A stretch of DNA of 64,000 nucleotides from Cytophagales bacterium (GTDB lineage: Bacteria; Bacteroidota; Bacteroidia; Cytophagales; 172606-1), in contig JAUJMU010000010.1 in NCBI GenBank assembly GCA_030446715.1, positions 154,880-218,879 of the forward strand, written 5' to 3'. The notes below the pieces were generated by a model. It was not told the DNA's origin, ran no database searches, and was given only the letters and a program-made list of their open reading frames with translations. Made by a program: the position numbers and the translations under genes. Each line of letters begins with the position of its first letter. The first letter of the stretch is position 1. This document shows positions 8,300 to 19,196 of this stretch, piece by piece.

Positions 8300-9352
8300 T
8301 CAATAAGGGAGGGTGAGGCTTTCCAGCAGTTGGTTGCCCAGGCCCCTGACCTCTAACTCTACGGCTGGCAGTGGCTGGCCCCAGTCAATGCGGATCACTC
8401 CGAAATTCAGAACATTGATCAGTTTTCCTACCCGGTGACGGTTCGGTTCGCCGCTATTATTGGTAGCCGAATGTGTTAAACCGCTGGCGGTAACTTCATA
8501 CACCGGATAGGATACTCCGGCAGGCTGATATCTGCTGATTTCGGCGATGTGCCGGTCGCCGCTGAGCAGAATAACCCGCCGGGCCTTTGTGGAAGCAATC
8601 AGGTCAAAGAGACGCCTTCTTTCTTTGGGGAAATTTGCCCACTTCTCATAGATGTGTTCCTCGGGAATCATCTGGATTCCGCTCCCGATCAGGTGTACGT
8701 TGGCGGTGCTGTTGCGAAGTTGTTTTTCCAGCCATTGCCACTGTACCTCCCCCAGAATTTCTCCGTCAGGATCGGGAACATTTGCCTTGCCTTCCTTTTG
8801 CAGCGGATCACGGAAGTAACGGGCGTCAAGCAGGATTACCTTTACTTCTTTGCCTGGCGGGCCATAGGTATAGGCTGCGTAAGCGCCTTCCTGCTTCCGG
8901 CGCGGGCTTTGTTTTGGTTCGTTGAGAAAATCCAGCATCAGTTGCTGAGTTTGTTTTTTACGGGGGTATTCTTTTCCGCCGTCGTTTACTCCGTAATCAT
9001 GATCGTCCCAGATGCCGATTACGGGAGTAGATACCTGAAGCAGCTGATAACCGGGATTGGCCTTCTGTAGCATGTATTTTGCCTCCATTACCTTCATGTC
9101 TTCGCTATCTCCGTAAATGTTGTCGCCAAGCCAGATCCAGAGGCCCGGCTGATTTTGCAGAATGCCTGTCCAAAGGGGCTGCTGGCGGTCCTGACGGTTG
9201 CAGGACCCGAAGGCAATGATGCTGAGGGGCATGGAAAGGGCGGTATCGGCGATGGACAGGGTCCGGGCGGTCTGGTCCCTGCCAGTTTTACAACCCTGAC
9301 CAGACAGGCACAAACCAGCAAGGGCAATGATCACATAATGCCTGAACTTCAT
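8300..9352 (-). CDS. PhoD-like metallophosphatase (alkaline phosphatase D family)
   Basis: A 350-residue exported phosphatase of the PhoD-like metallophosphoesterase family. Metal-binding and family motifs are FGSC near residue 48, WLGDNIYGD, WDDHDYG and LSGDRHIAE, in the correct order. The N-terminus at MKFRHYV has a hydrophobic core ending in C21, which may be lipid-modified, although LSGQGC is not an ideal lipobox. The ATG at 9352 was preferred to a longer reading from 9424. It is divergent from the beta-galactosidase gene. Such enzymes release phosphate from phosphodiesters or phosphomonoesters outside the cytoplasm; the exact substrate is unknown. Confidence 0.87.
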   Translation of the reverse strand: MKFRHYVIIALAGLCLSGQGCKTGRDQTARTLSIADTALSMPLSIIAFGSCNRQDRQQPLWTGILQNQPGLWIWLGDNIYGDSEDMKVMEAKYMLQKANPGYQLLQVSTPVIGIWDDHDYGVNDGGKEYPRKKQTQQLMLDFLNEPKQSPRRKQEGAYAAYTYGPPGKEVKVILLDARYFRDPLQKEGKANVPDPDGEILGEVQWQWLEKQLRNSTANVHLIGSGIQMIPEEHIYEKWANFPKERRRLFDLIASTKARRVILLSGDRHIAEISRYQPAGVSYPVYEVTASGLTHSATNNSGEPNRHRVGKLINVLNFGVIRIDWGQPLPAVELEVRGLGNQLLESLTLPY

Positions 9353-9605
9353 AGTTTTAAAATTCTGGTTAATGAATGGAACTGTATATTTCCGGAAAAG
9401 GCGTGAAGTTACCCGTGGGAGCACGATAGAACTCAGTCAACAGATTAAGTTATGGTTAAATAAATCTCAGACAGCACCTCACCGGAAGGGACAGATCTTT
9501 TGCAGGCATTTGCCCGGTTATTCTTGATAAACAGAGCCATATTTGCCACTTGAGGCTTATTCATATTCTTGCGTGTATCATCTCTGCCCAAAGTCAGAAA
9601 ACTAA

Positions 9606-12818
<3,213 letters not shown>

Positions 12819-12857
12819 CGGTAGCAATACAGGAAGCATAACCAGCCGAAAGCTGTC

Positions 12858-13259
12858 TCACCTGAAGTGGCGGGTGAGAATCTGGTTTACATCTTCCATT
12901 TTCAGGGGTTTATTCAGGTAGCCGACTACGTTAGACATTTGAGTAATTTTTGTATCAGAGGGGTTGGCAGATGTGCTCAGAACCACCACTACGACGGATT
13001 CCTTATTAATGCATTGCATATCTGAAAAAGCCCGCAGGAAGCCGAATCCATCCCTCACGGGCATGTTGATGTCCAGAAGAATCAGGTCGGGACAACGGCC
13101 ATAGGCAAGGCAGTGATACTGGATCAACCCGAGAGCCTCCTCACCGTTACGGGCAATGAGCAACTGATCTGTCACGCCCATATCCGTCAGGAGCATTTCA
13201 TTGATAAAATTTGTGGCTTCGTCGTCGTCAATCAGGAGGGTGCAGGCAATCTTTTCCAT
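12858..13259 (-). CDS. Single-domain response regulator (receiver only)
   Basis: A 133-residue CheY-like receiver with no output domain. The acidic pocket is D11-D13 (IDDDE), the phospho-acceptor is D63 in LLDINMP, the conserved T/S is in VVLSTSANP, and the lysine is in YLNKP. The pattern and length match the many small receivers in Bacteroidota that serve in phosphorelays. I chose the start at 13259 (MEKIACTLLI); an ATG seven residues upstream is also open. The gene converges on the beta-galactosidase and is divergent from the LEA-2 gene. No histidine kinase adjoins it, so the partner is unknown. Confidence 0.9.
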   Translation of the reverse strand: MEKIACTLLIDDDEATNFINEMLLTDMGVTDQLLIARNGEEALGLIQYHCLAYGRCPDLILLDINMPVRDGFGFLRAFSDMQCINKESVVVVVLSTSANPSDTKITQMSNVVGYLNKPLKMEDVNQILTRHFR

Positions 13260-13452
13260 CGGAATATGAATCCGGTTCAATAGTTAAGGTCGGACGTCAA
13301 TAGCGGAAGCTACAATTTTTATTTATTTTATTCCGGAAGGAAATTTAAATTAAGCCCTTAATCTGAAGGCAGATCACCGGCGCAGGGGTCACAGTATTCT
13401 GCCTGAAGGAAGCAATTATTTCCTGTGGAGCAGGAAGCTGAAAAACAGGCCT

Positions 13453-13460
13453 TATTTTTG
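13453..13460 (+). promoter_or_regulatory. Possible Bacteroidota -7 box
   Basis: TATTTTTG matches the TAnnTTTG consensus and lies 35 bp before the LEA-2 lipoprotein start. No clear -33 box is seen. Confidence 0.4.
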
Positions 13461-13494
13461 TAATCTTTGACAAAGATCTATTCTCAATTGATAA

Positions 13495-14100
13495 ATGAAG
13501 AACAAAGCTCTTTCCTTCCGCCTGTTTTTGCCGCTCATACTGGCGGTTCTGCTGACCAACTGCCGTCAGATTCGTGAATTGTCCGCGTTCAGCAAGTGTG
13601 AATTCAGGCTGGCTTCGGTCAACAACACCACGCTTGCCGGGGTCAATGTGCAGAATGTCCGCTCCCTGTCGGATCTCAGCCTGATGCAGGCAGGCCGCAT
13701 TACTTCTGCCTATGCCAGTGGCTCAATGCCGCTCAACCTGGTCGTCAATCTGGATGTGCGCAATCCCAATCCTACCACCGCCGCCCTCAACCAGGTGGAG
13801 TGGATCCTGCAAATCGAAGGAAAAGACGTAGTGGACGGCATCATCAATGAACGGGTAGCGATTTCGCCCGATGGCGGCATTACCACGCTGCCCATCCGGA
13901 TCAGTGCCGATCTGCGGAAAATTATGGACCGGAACTCAGCCGAGGAGAACCTCAACATGGGCCTTGGTCTGGCCGGAGCCAACAACCAGCCTTCTCCCAA
14001 GCTTACCCTGAGGATAAAGCCTTCCATCATGATCGGCACCGCCAATATCCGCTACCCGGGTTACATCAACGTAAACACCAATTTCGGAACGGGAAATTAG
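13495..14100 (+). CDS. LEA type 2 (WHy-like) lipoprotein
   Basis: A 201-residue exported lipoprotein. The lipobox is LLTNC with C23 as the lipid-modified residue. The body (about 40-180) has the features of the LEA-2/WHy domain: a repeated beta pattern, an NLDVRNPNP strand, and a late TLRIKPSIMIG strand. Proteins of this family are small immunoglobulin-like folds in the envelope; in Bacteroidota their role is not defined. It stands alone, with a possible promoter at 13453. A CGTAAGTC repeat array begins directly after the stop and separates it from the convergent ung gene. Confidence 0.8.
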   Translation: MKNKALSFRLFLPLILAVLLTNCRQIRELSAFSKCEFRLASVNNTTLAGVNVQNVRSLSDLSLMQAGRITSAYASGSMPLNLVVNLDVRNPNPTTAALNQVEWILQIEGKDVVDGIINERVAISPDGGITTLPIRISADLRKIMDRNSAEENLNMGLGLAGANNQPSPKLTLRIKPSIMIGTANIRYPGYINVNTNFGTGN

Positions 14101-14102
14101 GA

Positions 14103-14246
14103 AAAAGTCGTAAGTCCAGAGTCACAAGTCGTAAGTCCAGAAGCAGGCAGTTGGCAGTGGCAGTAAGCCAGTGACTGACACAGTTGATCACTCCCGCCAA
14201 ACCCCTTACGACTTATGACTTACCACTCTGCACTTATGGCTTACCA
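14103..14246. repeat. Composite CGTAAGTC intergenic element between convergent genes
   Basis: The left arm (14103-14139) holds two copies of AAGTCGTAAGTCCAGA. The middle is GGCAG-rich. The core CCCGCCAAACCCCTTACG is at 14193-14210. The right arm runs on with TTACGACTTATGACTTACCACT units to 14246. The two arms are mutually complementary, so a long imperfect hairpin can form. The TAA stop of ung lies inside the right arm, in GAGTGGTAAG read on the minus strand. The core is shared with 31346 and, with one change, with 971. Confidence 0.75.
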
Positions 14247-14903
14247 CTCAATTTCCGGCAACCCTCTTTCTTTCAGGTAGGCGTTGGCCTTGCTGAAATG
14301 CCGGCAGCCGAAGAAACCCTTGTCGGCGGCGAAAGGAGAGGGGTGGGCAGCTTTCAGGACAAGATGCTTCTCCGGATTGATGATGGCACCTTTTTTCTGC
14401 GCATAGGCCCCCCAAAGCATAAACACAAGATTTTCCTTCTGGTCTGATAAGGCCTGAATGGCTGCATCCGTAAACTCCTCCCAGCCCTTCTTCTGATGGG
14501 AACCGGGGGAATTGGCCCGCACCGTCAGGGTGGCGTTGAGCAACAATACCCCCTGCTCCGCCCATCGGGTCAGGTTGCCGGATTTGGGTACCGGTTTGCC
14601 AAGGTCGCTTTTTATTTCCTTGAAGATGTTGATCAGCGACGGAGGAGGAGGAATTCCGTCATTTACTGAAAAGGCCAGTCCATGTGCCTGACCGGGTCCG
14701 TGGTAGGGGTCCTGACCGAGCAACACCACCTTTACCTGGTCAAAAGGGCAGGCATCGAAAGCCTGAAAGATCTTTCCTCCGGGAGGAAAGACCGTGTGGG
14801 TAGCGTACTCATCCTTCACGAACCGGATCAGGTTCTGGAAATAGGGTTTTTCAAACTGGGGCTGCAGCCGGTTTTTCCAGGAAGGTTCAATTTTGATGTC
14901 CAT
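14241..14903 (-). CDS. ung: Uracil-DNA glycosylase (family 1)
   Basis: A 220-residue family 1 UDG that excises uracil from DNA in base excision repair. The water-activating motif GQDPYH is at residues 63-68 with D65 catalytic. The DNA-insertion motif HPSPF is at 187-191. The proline-rich PPPPS loop and the LLLNATLTVR strand are also present. Length and motif order are normal for the family. The ATG at 14903 follows directly on a divergent upstream region into which an IS630 element has inserted, only about 37 bp from the start, so its promoter context may have been altered. The stop codon lies in a repeat arm. Confidence 0.96.
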   Translation of the reverse strand: MDIKIEPSWKNRLQPQFEKPYFQNLIRFVKDEYATHTVFPPGGKIFQAFDACPFDQVKVVLLGQDPYHGPGQAHGLAFSVNDGIPPPPSLINIFKEIKSDLGKPVPKSGNLTRWAEQGVLLLNATLTVRANSPGSHQKKGWEEFTDAAIQALSDQKENLVFMLWGAYAQKKGAIINPEKHLVLKAAHPSPFAADKGFFGCRHFSKANAYLKERGLPEIEW

Positions 14904-14940
14904 ATAGTGGTTATTTGCCTCTGATCTGGGGATATAAGTA

Positions 14941-14969
14941 GCGAATCAAAAATAGGGATAAGAAATCGG
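14941..14969 (+). repeat. IS630 left terminal inverted repeat
   Basis: It begins GCGAATCAAAAATAGGG just after the TA junction and matches the reverse complement of 16017-16044 at most positions. Confidence 0.85.
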
Positions 14970-14988
14970 AAGTTGGTAAATTTGGGGT

Positions 14989-16044
14989 ATGCGCTACATC
15001 AAAGAACTCACCCCGGAGCAGAAACAGGCTTTAGAAGAAGGGTATAAAAAGGGAAAAAAGCCACTCATTCCGCAATCGGTGCCAAGCTATTCTTTTGTCT
15101 CATCAAGGTCTCATCAAGGCCACTCGGTGCAACAACTGGCCCGGATGTTTCAAGTCAAGGACCTAAGTATTTACAAGTGGATGAACCGCTTTGAAAATGC
15201 TGGGGTGAAGGGCTTGCAACACCAGCCCGGCAGGGGCAGGAAAGCCTTGCTCAAGCTGGAGAATCAGTTCCATGTGCAAGTGATAGCAGAGCAGATCGAA
15301 AAGCAAAATCAGCGCGTAAAACTGGCTAAAGAGCAGATCGAAAAGCAGTTGGGCCACTCTTTAAGTGAGAGTACATTGAAGCGGTTTTTAAAAAAGTGGT
15401 TACCGCTGGAAACGCTTCCGCAAATGGGTAAAGCCTTTGCAGGATGAAAATGAATACGAGCAGAAACGACTGACTCTGCTGACTTTACTGCTGCTGGCCC
15501 AAGCCGGTTACATTGATCTTTGTTTTGGAGATGAGAGTGGTTTTTCGCTCATGCCTACGGTTCCTTACGGGTGGATCAAAAAGGGCCAGCAGGCTTGTAT
15601 CTTATCGCGGCATAGTGGTAGAATAAACGTGTTTGGCTTGCTTTCCACCACCGGCAAGCTGACCAGCTATCAGAAAGGGGAAAGTCTCAATTCGCAGTTT
15701 ATTATTGATTCCATCACTGACTTTGCCCAAACCCTTCAACTACCCACCCTTGTGGTGCTCGATAATGCCCCTCTTCACACCAGTGCTGCCTTTCAAGCCA
15801 AACAACAAGAGTGGGAAACAAAAGGGCTTTATGTGTTTTTCTTGCCAGGTACAGCCCTCACCTCAACCGCATCGAAAGACTCTGGAAGCAGATCAAACAC
15901 GGCTGGCTCAAAGCCCAGGACTACCTTTCTTTGGTCCTGCTCAACCAGGCGCTCTCCCAAATTCTGACCGGCTTTGGGACCACTTTTACTCTTGATTTCT
16001 CTGAACCTGACTTAACCCGGTTTCCTATCCCTAATTTTGATTGA
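14989..16044 (+). pseudogene. IS630-family DDE transposase, multiply frameshifted
   Basis: Joining the frames gives a full IS630 transposase. A helix-turn-helix region lies in the first third (HSVQQLARMFQ...SIYKWMNRF), followed by GYRWKRFRKWV, and the catalytic DDE residues occur in FGDESGF, VLDNAPLH and LNRIERLW. The lesions are: an extra A in the A-run near 15054-15059, a direct 11-bp duplication at 15098-15119 that restores frame, a frame change near 15390-15397 beside an A6G run, and a missing base near 15847 before YSPHLN. The A-rich site could suggest programmed frameshifting, which some IS630 members use. However, a -1 shift there leads to a stop, so decay is the better reading. Confidence 0.85.
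16017..16044 (-). repeat. IS630 right terminal inverted repeat
   Basis: Mirror of 14941-14969. It contains the transposase stop codon and is followed by TA at 16045. Confidence 0.85.
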
Positions 16045-16156
16045 CTACTTACTATTGGTTTAAATAAAAGGTTTTTAAGGGAATAGTTTTCTTTCCATTC
16101 AAAACTTATGATTATATTTAACCGTTTACTGAAAAAGGAAAGGAGCATAAGATACC

Positions 16157-16543
16157 ATGACGACTGAAATTACGGAAGGGGTAAAAGTAACCGTTGTGAC
16201 GGAGTTCCAGCCGGAATATTCTAGTCCTGCGCAGGCACACTATGTTTTCACCTATAAAATCAGCATCGAAAACTGCAGTGAATATACCGTTCAGTTGCTC
16301 CGGCGGCACTGGTACATTTACGATGCCAACGGCAGCACCCGCGAAGTAGAAGGCGAGGGGGTGGTTGGTCAGCAGCCGGTGCTCGAACCCGGCGAAACCC
16401 ACGAGTACATTTCCGGATGTAACCTTAAAACCGGGATCGGCAAAATGAAGGGCACCTACCTGATGGAAAGAGTCGTGGATGGCAAGCACTTTAAAGTCCG
16501 GATTCCCGAGTTTACGATGGTAGTGCCGTACCGCCTCAATTAA
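16157..16543 (+). CDS. apaG: ApaG family protein
   Basis: A 128-residue single-domain ApaG protein with a fibronectin III-like beta sandwich. Characteristic segments are the YVFTYKISIEN strand, the LLRRHWYIYDANG hairpin, a VVGQQPVLEPGETHEYISGC motif, and GTYLMERVVDG. ApaG was first linked to cobalt and magnesium efflux and Ap4A levels in enterobacteria, but its molecular role is not settled. It is the first gene after the IS630 element and is probably transcribed alone. The length is standard and the ATG is unambiguous. Confidence 0.93.
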   Translation: MTTEITEGVKVTVVTEFQPEYSSPAQAHYVFTYKISIENCSEYTVQLLRRHWYIYDANGSTREVEGEGVVGQQPVLEPGETHEYISGCNLKTGIGKMKGTYLMERVVDGKHFKVRIPEFTMVVPYRLN

Positions 16544-16618
16544 TTTCCGGACTGCCTCCGGTAAAGGTCAGCAGGCGTTCTGCTTCACCGGTTGTCCTGC
16601 CCCCACTCTTTTCCGACA

Positions 16619-17395
16619 TTGAAACTGCTTCTCCGCTATCTTCTTTTTTATTTTCGTTCGGGCAATGCCCATTCCATCCATTCTCCCTTTGTTTTTGACC
16701 TGTACAATAAAGTAATCCGGTCTGCACAGCCTCAGCCTGTTTTTACCCGGATTGAGAACATTCGCCGGCAATTGCTGCAGAGTAAGGAAGAAATTGAAAT
16801 CAGGGATTTTGGCGCCGGCTCCCGGATCAGTAATTCGCCCCGGCGCCGCATAGAAACCATTGCCCGGCACGCGGAAAAAAACGCCCGCATCGGGCAGCTG
16901 CTTTACCGGCTGGTGGATCATTTTGGGTCAAAAACGGTACTTGATCTGGGCACTTCGCTGGGAGTGACCACGCTCTACCTCGCCACTCCCAACCGGCAGA
17001 GCCGGGTTTTGACGTTTGAAGGTTGCCCGGAAACCCTGAAAGTGGCGCAGAGAAACTTTTCGGCACTTGACCTGAATAACATTCAGGCGGTGGAAGGAAA
17101 TATTGACCGGACATTACCGGAAGTGCTGGAAAAATCAGACAGCGTTGATTTTGCATTTTTCGATGCCAACCACCGCCTGGAGCCTACGTTGAGGTATTTC
17201 CGGACCTGCCTCAGTAAAGCGCACGAGGACAGTGTGTTTGTATTTGATGACATTTACTGGTCCCGCGAAATGATGCAGGCCTGGCAGGAGATAAAAAATC
17301 ACGGAAGCGTTACCCTCACAGTAGATTTGTTTCACATCGGAATTGTGTTTTTCCGCCGCAAACAGCCAAAGCAGCATTTTGCCCTGCGGACATAA
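16619..17395 (+). CDS. Class I SAM-dependent methyltransferase
   Basis: A protein of about 258 residues with a Rossmann-like methyltransferase domain. The SAM-binding glycine motif is LDLGTSLGVTTLYLA, followed by an acidic strand end (LTFEG), the VEGNI loop, and DFAFFDANH as the post-I acidic motif. The N-terminal segment (AHSIHSPFVFDLYNKVI) is typical of the Bacteroidota O-methyltransferase-like group. There is no ATG near the start. I chose TTG at 16619 because it begins at a conserved RYLLFYF segment; TTG at 16592 is an alternative. The substrate is unknown. It ends 15 bp before mgsA, so the two may be co-transcribed. Confidence 0.82.
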   Translation: MKLLLRYLLFYFRSGNAHSIHSPFVFDLYNKVIRSAQPQPVFTRIENIRRQLLQSKEEIEIRDFGAGSRISNSPRRRIETIARHAEKNARIGQLLYRLVDHFGSKTVLDLGTSLGVTTLYLATPNRQSRVLTFEGCPETLKVAQRNFSALDLNNIQAVEGNIDRTLPEVLEKSDSVDFAFFDANHRLEPTLRYFRTCLSKAHEDSVFVFDDIYWSREMMQAWQEIKNHGSVTLTVDLFHIGIVFFRRKQPKQHFALRT

Positions 17396-17410
17396 CCATC
17401 CATTATTCAT

Positions 17411-17776
17411 ATGAAAAGAATCGCAATCATTGCCCACGACGGCCGGAAAGCCGAGATGGTTGGTTTTCTGAAGGACAACGGAGAGATATTCAGCCATGTT
17501 AAACTGGTGGCAACGGGCACTACCGGGCAATACGCCCAGCGGGCCGGGCTGGAAGTAGAACTGAAGCTTTCCGGTCCGCTGGGAGGAGACGCCCAGATTG
17601 CCGCCATGGTAGCCGAACACGCCCTTGACGCCGTTATCTTTTTCCGCGACCCGCTGGGCAAACATCCCCACGAACCCGACGTACAGATGCTGATGCGGCT
17701 CTGCGACCTGCACAACATTCCGCTGGCCACCAACCCCGCAACGGCAGGTTATTTACTTAAAGGAATGTTTGAATAA
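17411..17776 (+). CDS. mgsA: Methylglyoxal synthase
   Basis: A 121-residue enzyme converting dihydroxyacetone phosphate to methylglyoxal and phosphate, an overflow bypass of lower glycolysis. The N-terminal IAIIAHDGRK motif, the ATGTTG phosphate-binding loop, the SGPLGGDAQIA segment and the FFRDPLGKHPHEPD motif with the catalytic Asp are all present. The C-terminus is shorter than in E. coli MgsA (152 residues), which is normal for Bacteroidota. It probably shares a transcript with the methyltransferase 15 bp upstream and converges on the deaminase gene. Confidence 0.95.
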   Translation: MKRIAIIAHDGRKAEMVGFLKDNGEIFSHVKLVATGTTGQYAQRAGLEVELKLSGPLGGDAQIAAMVAEHALDAVIFFRDPLGKHPHEPDVQMLMRLCDLHNIPLATNPATAGYLLKGMFE

Positions 17777-17800
17777 AACCCGGGGGAGTGTACCGGATTC

Positions 17801-18244
17801 TTACAGTTCCATGATGTCTTCGTTCCAGAGGGTGGGCTTTTCCCGGATAAAGTCTTCCATCATCTCCTGGCACTCAGCAAGGTCAAGATCAACCACTTCC
17901 ACGCCGTGGGATTCCATAAATTCCCGGGCACCGGCAAACGTTCTGGATTCGCCTACCACCACCTTCGGAATTTTAAACTGCACAATGGTGCCGGCGCACA
18001 TGTAGCACGGCATCAGGGTGGAGTAGATCACCGTGTTGCGGTAGCTGCCAATCCGGCCGGCATTCAGGAGACAATCCATTTCCCCGTGCAGGATCGGGTT
18101 ATCCTCCTGCACCCGCTTGTTGTGCCCGCTGGCCACAACTATATCGTCACGGACCAGCACCGAACCAATCGGAATGCCACCTTCCTGAAGCCCCTGCCGG
18201 GCATCTGATATTGCCAGTTGCATCAAAGGATCCGGTGCTGCCAT
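17801..18244 (-). CDS. Cytosine deaminase-like nucleoside deaminase (FCY1 type)
   Basis: A 147-residue zinc deaminase of the CDA superfamily. The zinc-binding and catalytic motifs are HGEMDC (His ligand and proton-shuttling Glu) and PCYMCAG (two Cys ligands). The IPIGSVLVRDD strand, the C-terminal half (VVVGESRTFAGARE...MESHGVEVVDLD) and the DFIREKPTLWNEDIME tail are like yeast cytosine deaminase. Deamination of cytosine, or a related base or pterin, is therefore likely. It converges on mgsA. The first codons and upstream region are tandemly duplicated (see 18194-18356). Confidence 0.88.
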   Translation of the reverse strand: MAAPDPLMQLAISDARQGLQEGGIPIGSVLVRDDIVVASGHNKRVQEDNPILHGEMDCLLNAGRIGSYRNTVIYSTLMPCYMCAGTIVQFKIPKVVVGESRTFAGAREFMESHGVEVVDLDLAECQEMMEDFIREKPTLWNEDIMEL

Positions 18245-18356
18245 AGAGGGGGTGGGTAGGTTCAGAAGTTGTGCCCCCGCCGGGCTTCGGCTATTGCCAG
18301 GTCCATAAAAGGCCCAGGTGCTGCCACAGAGTGGGTGTGTAGGTTCAGAAGTTGTG
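18194..18356. repeat. Degenerate tandem duplication over the deaminase 5' end
   Basis: Two copies of about 80 bp (18194-18273 and 18277-18356, period 83) share ATTGCCAG, GGTGCTGCCA, AGAG and GTAGGTTCAGAAGTTGTG. The first copy contains the start codon and first codons of the deaminase. The second copy carries a decayed version with ACAG where the start codon stood. Confidence 0.75.
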
Positions 18357-18661
18357 AAGTTATGAAGTGAGCGCCACGCCGGGGCATCCGCCGAAAGAAG
18401 CTTTATACGGCCAAGCTACGGATTGAACTGCAACTAAATAAGTTTTTACCAAAAAAACTACATGCCGGCCCGGTGGCAATCCAAAGGTGCTCTCACCCGT
18501 TCAAAGGGCATATCTTCCTGACCGGCATCCCTGAACCCCGAAAGCTGCCAGTGACCGGCAAATAAAAAGATGTGAATGTTTTTGAAAAGATTTGCTTTGT
18601 GTAGAAAAAGTTGTTATTTGCAATAAATATTACACCTGTGCAAAACGGTAAAAAACCTAGC
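18357..18661. other. Intergenic gap of about 300 bp
   Basis: It lies between the divergent deaminase and the small gene at 18662 and so probably contains both promoters. I see no RNA gene or strong hairpin. Confidence 0.45.
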
Positions 18662-18925
18662 ATGACCACTGCCATTCAGTCCTTTAACAAGCTGTCCATC
18701 TCCAAACAGCTGGAACTGATTAATACTCAGGCTAACTTTCTTTGTGAAAGATATTTTTTAAGCCGGAGGGTAAGTTTGTTTTACCTGAATGGCTTTTACG
18801 TAGAGGTCTGGATGGATACCTACCGCAATGAAATCCGGAAAATTCTTCCCTTTACCACCACCCTCTGCCTGACTGCCTATCTGGACCTTATCAATATTGA
18901 TGATGCGTTCAATTATGCATCCTGA
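18662..18925 (+). CDS. Small uncharacterised protein
   Basis: An 87-residue soluble protein starting MTTAIQSFNKLSISKQLELI. It shows alternating helical and strand-like stretches (FLCERYFLSRRVSLFYLNGFYVEVW then LPFTTTLCLTAYLDLINIDDAF). This form is common among small Bacteroidota proteins of unknown function, and I do not recognise the family. It is supported as a gene by an ATG start after a long gap and by a clear terminator at 19057-19085. Function unknown. Confidence 0.65.
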   Translation: MTTAIQSFNKLSISKQLELINTQANFLCERYFLSRRVSLFYLNGFYVEVWMDTYRNEIRKILPFTTTLCLTAYLDLINIDDAFNYAS

Positions 18926-19056
18926 TCCCGTCGGCTCAGGCCGGTAAGCTATTCGTCCGAAAATAAACGGACACTTTCTGGTATTACTGGCCGGAGGTGG
19001 CTTGCGGCAGATTTTCCAGCCTTTGTATCCTGACAGTATTCCTGTAATCTTTTACC

Positions 19057-19085
19057 ATACCCTCGGCTCATGAGGGTATTTTTTT
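19057..19085 (+). terminator. Intrinsic terminator
   Basis: ATACCCTC (19057-19064) pairs with GAGGGTAT (19072-19079), followed by a run of T to 19085. It ends transcription from the small gene at 18662, ahead of galK. Confidence 0.85.
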
Positions 19086-19196
19086 GTCAGTTGCTGTGAT
19101 TCTATGTCCGTAACCCTCCCAATCCCGTAAACTACTGCTGAAGAACAAGTACCTTAACCACTGTTGTCCACTATCAACCCAGCGCACTAATTGGTT

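Larger units (their letters stand above)
14941..16044 (+). mobile_element. IS630-family insertion sequence, inactive
   Basis: A 1104-bp element with imperfect inverted ends of about 28-29 bp. The left end (14941-14969) and the reverse complement of the right end (16017-16044) share AATCAAAA, TAGGGATA and GAAA blocks. A TA dinucleotide lies at each junction (14939-14940 and 16045-16046), as expected for IS630/Tc1 insertion. The single transposase gene starts 49 bp inside and its stop codon lies in the right inverted repeat. The transposase has several frame lesions, so this copy cannot move alone. It lies between ung and apaG. Confidence 0.88.

Noticed and set aside
15380-15400. Programmed -1 frameshift signal A AAA AAG in the IS630 transposase
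   Set aside because: The heptamer is present, but the -1 frame stops within about 13 codons. The catalytic region is in the +1 frame, and other lesions exist.
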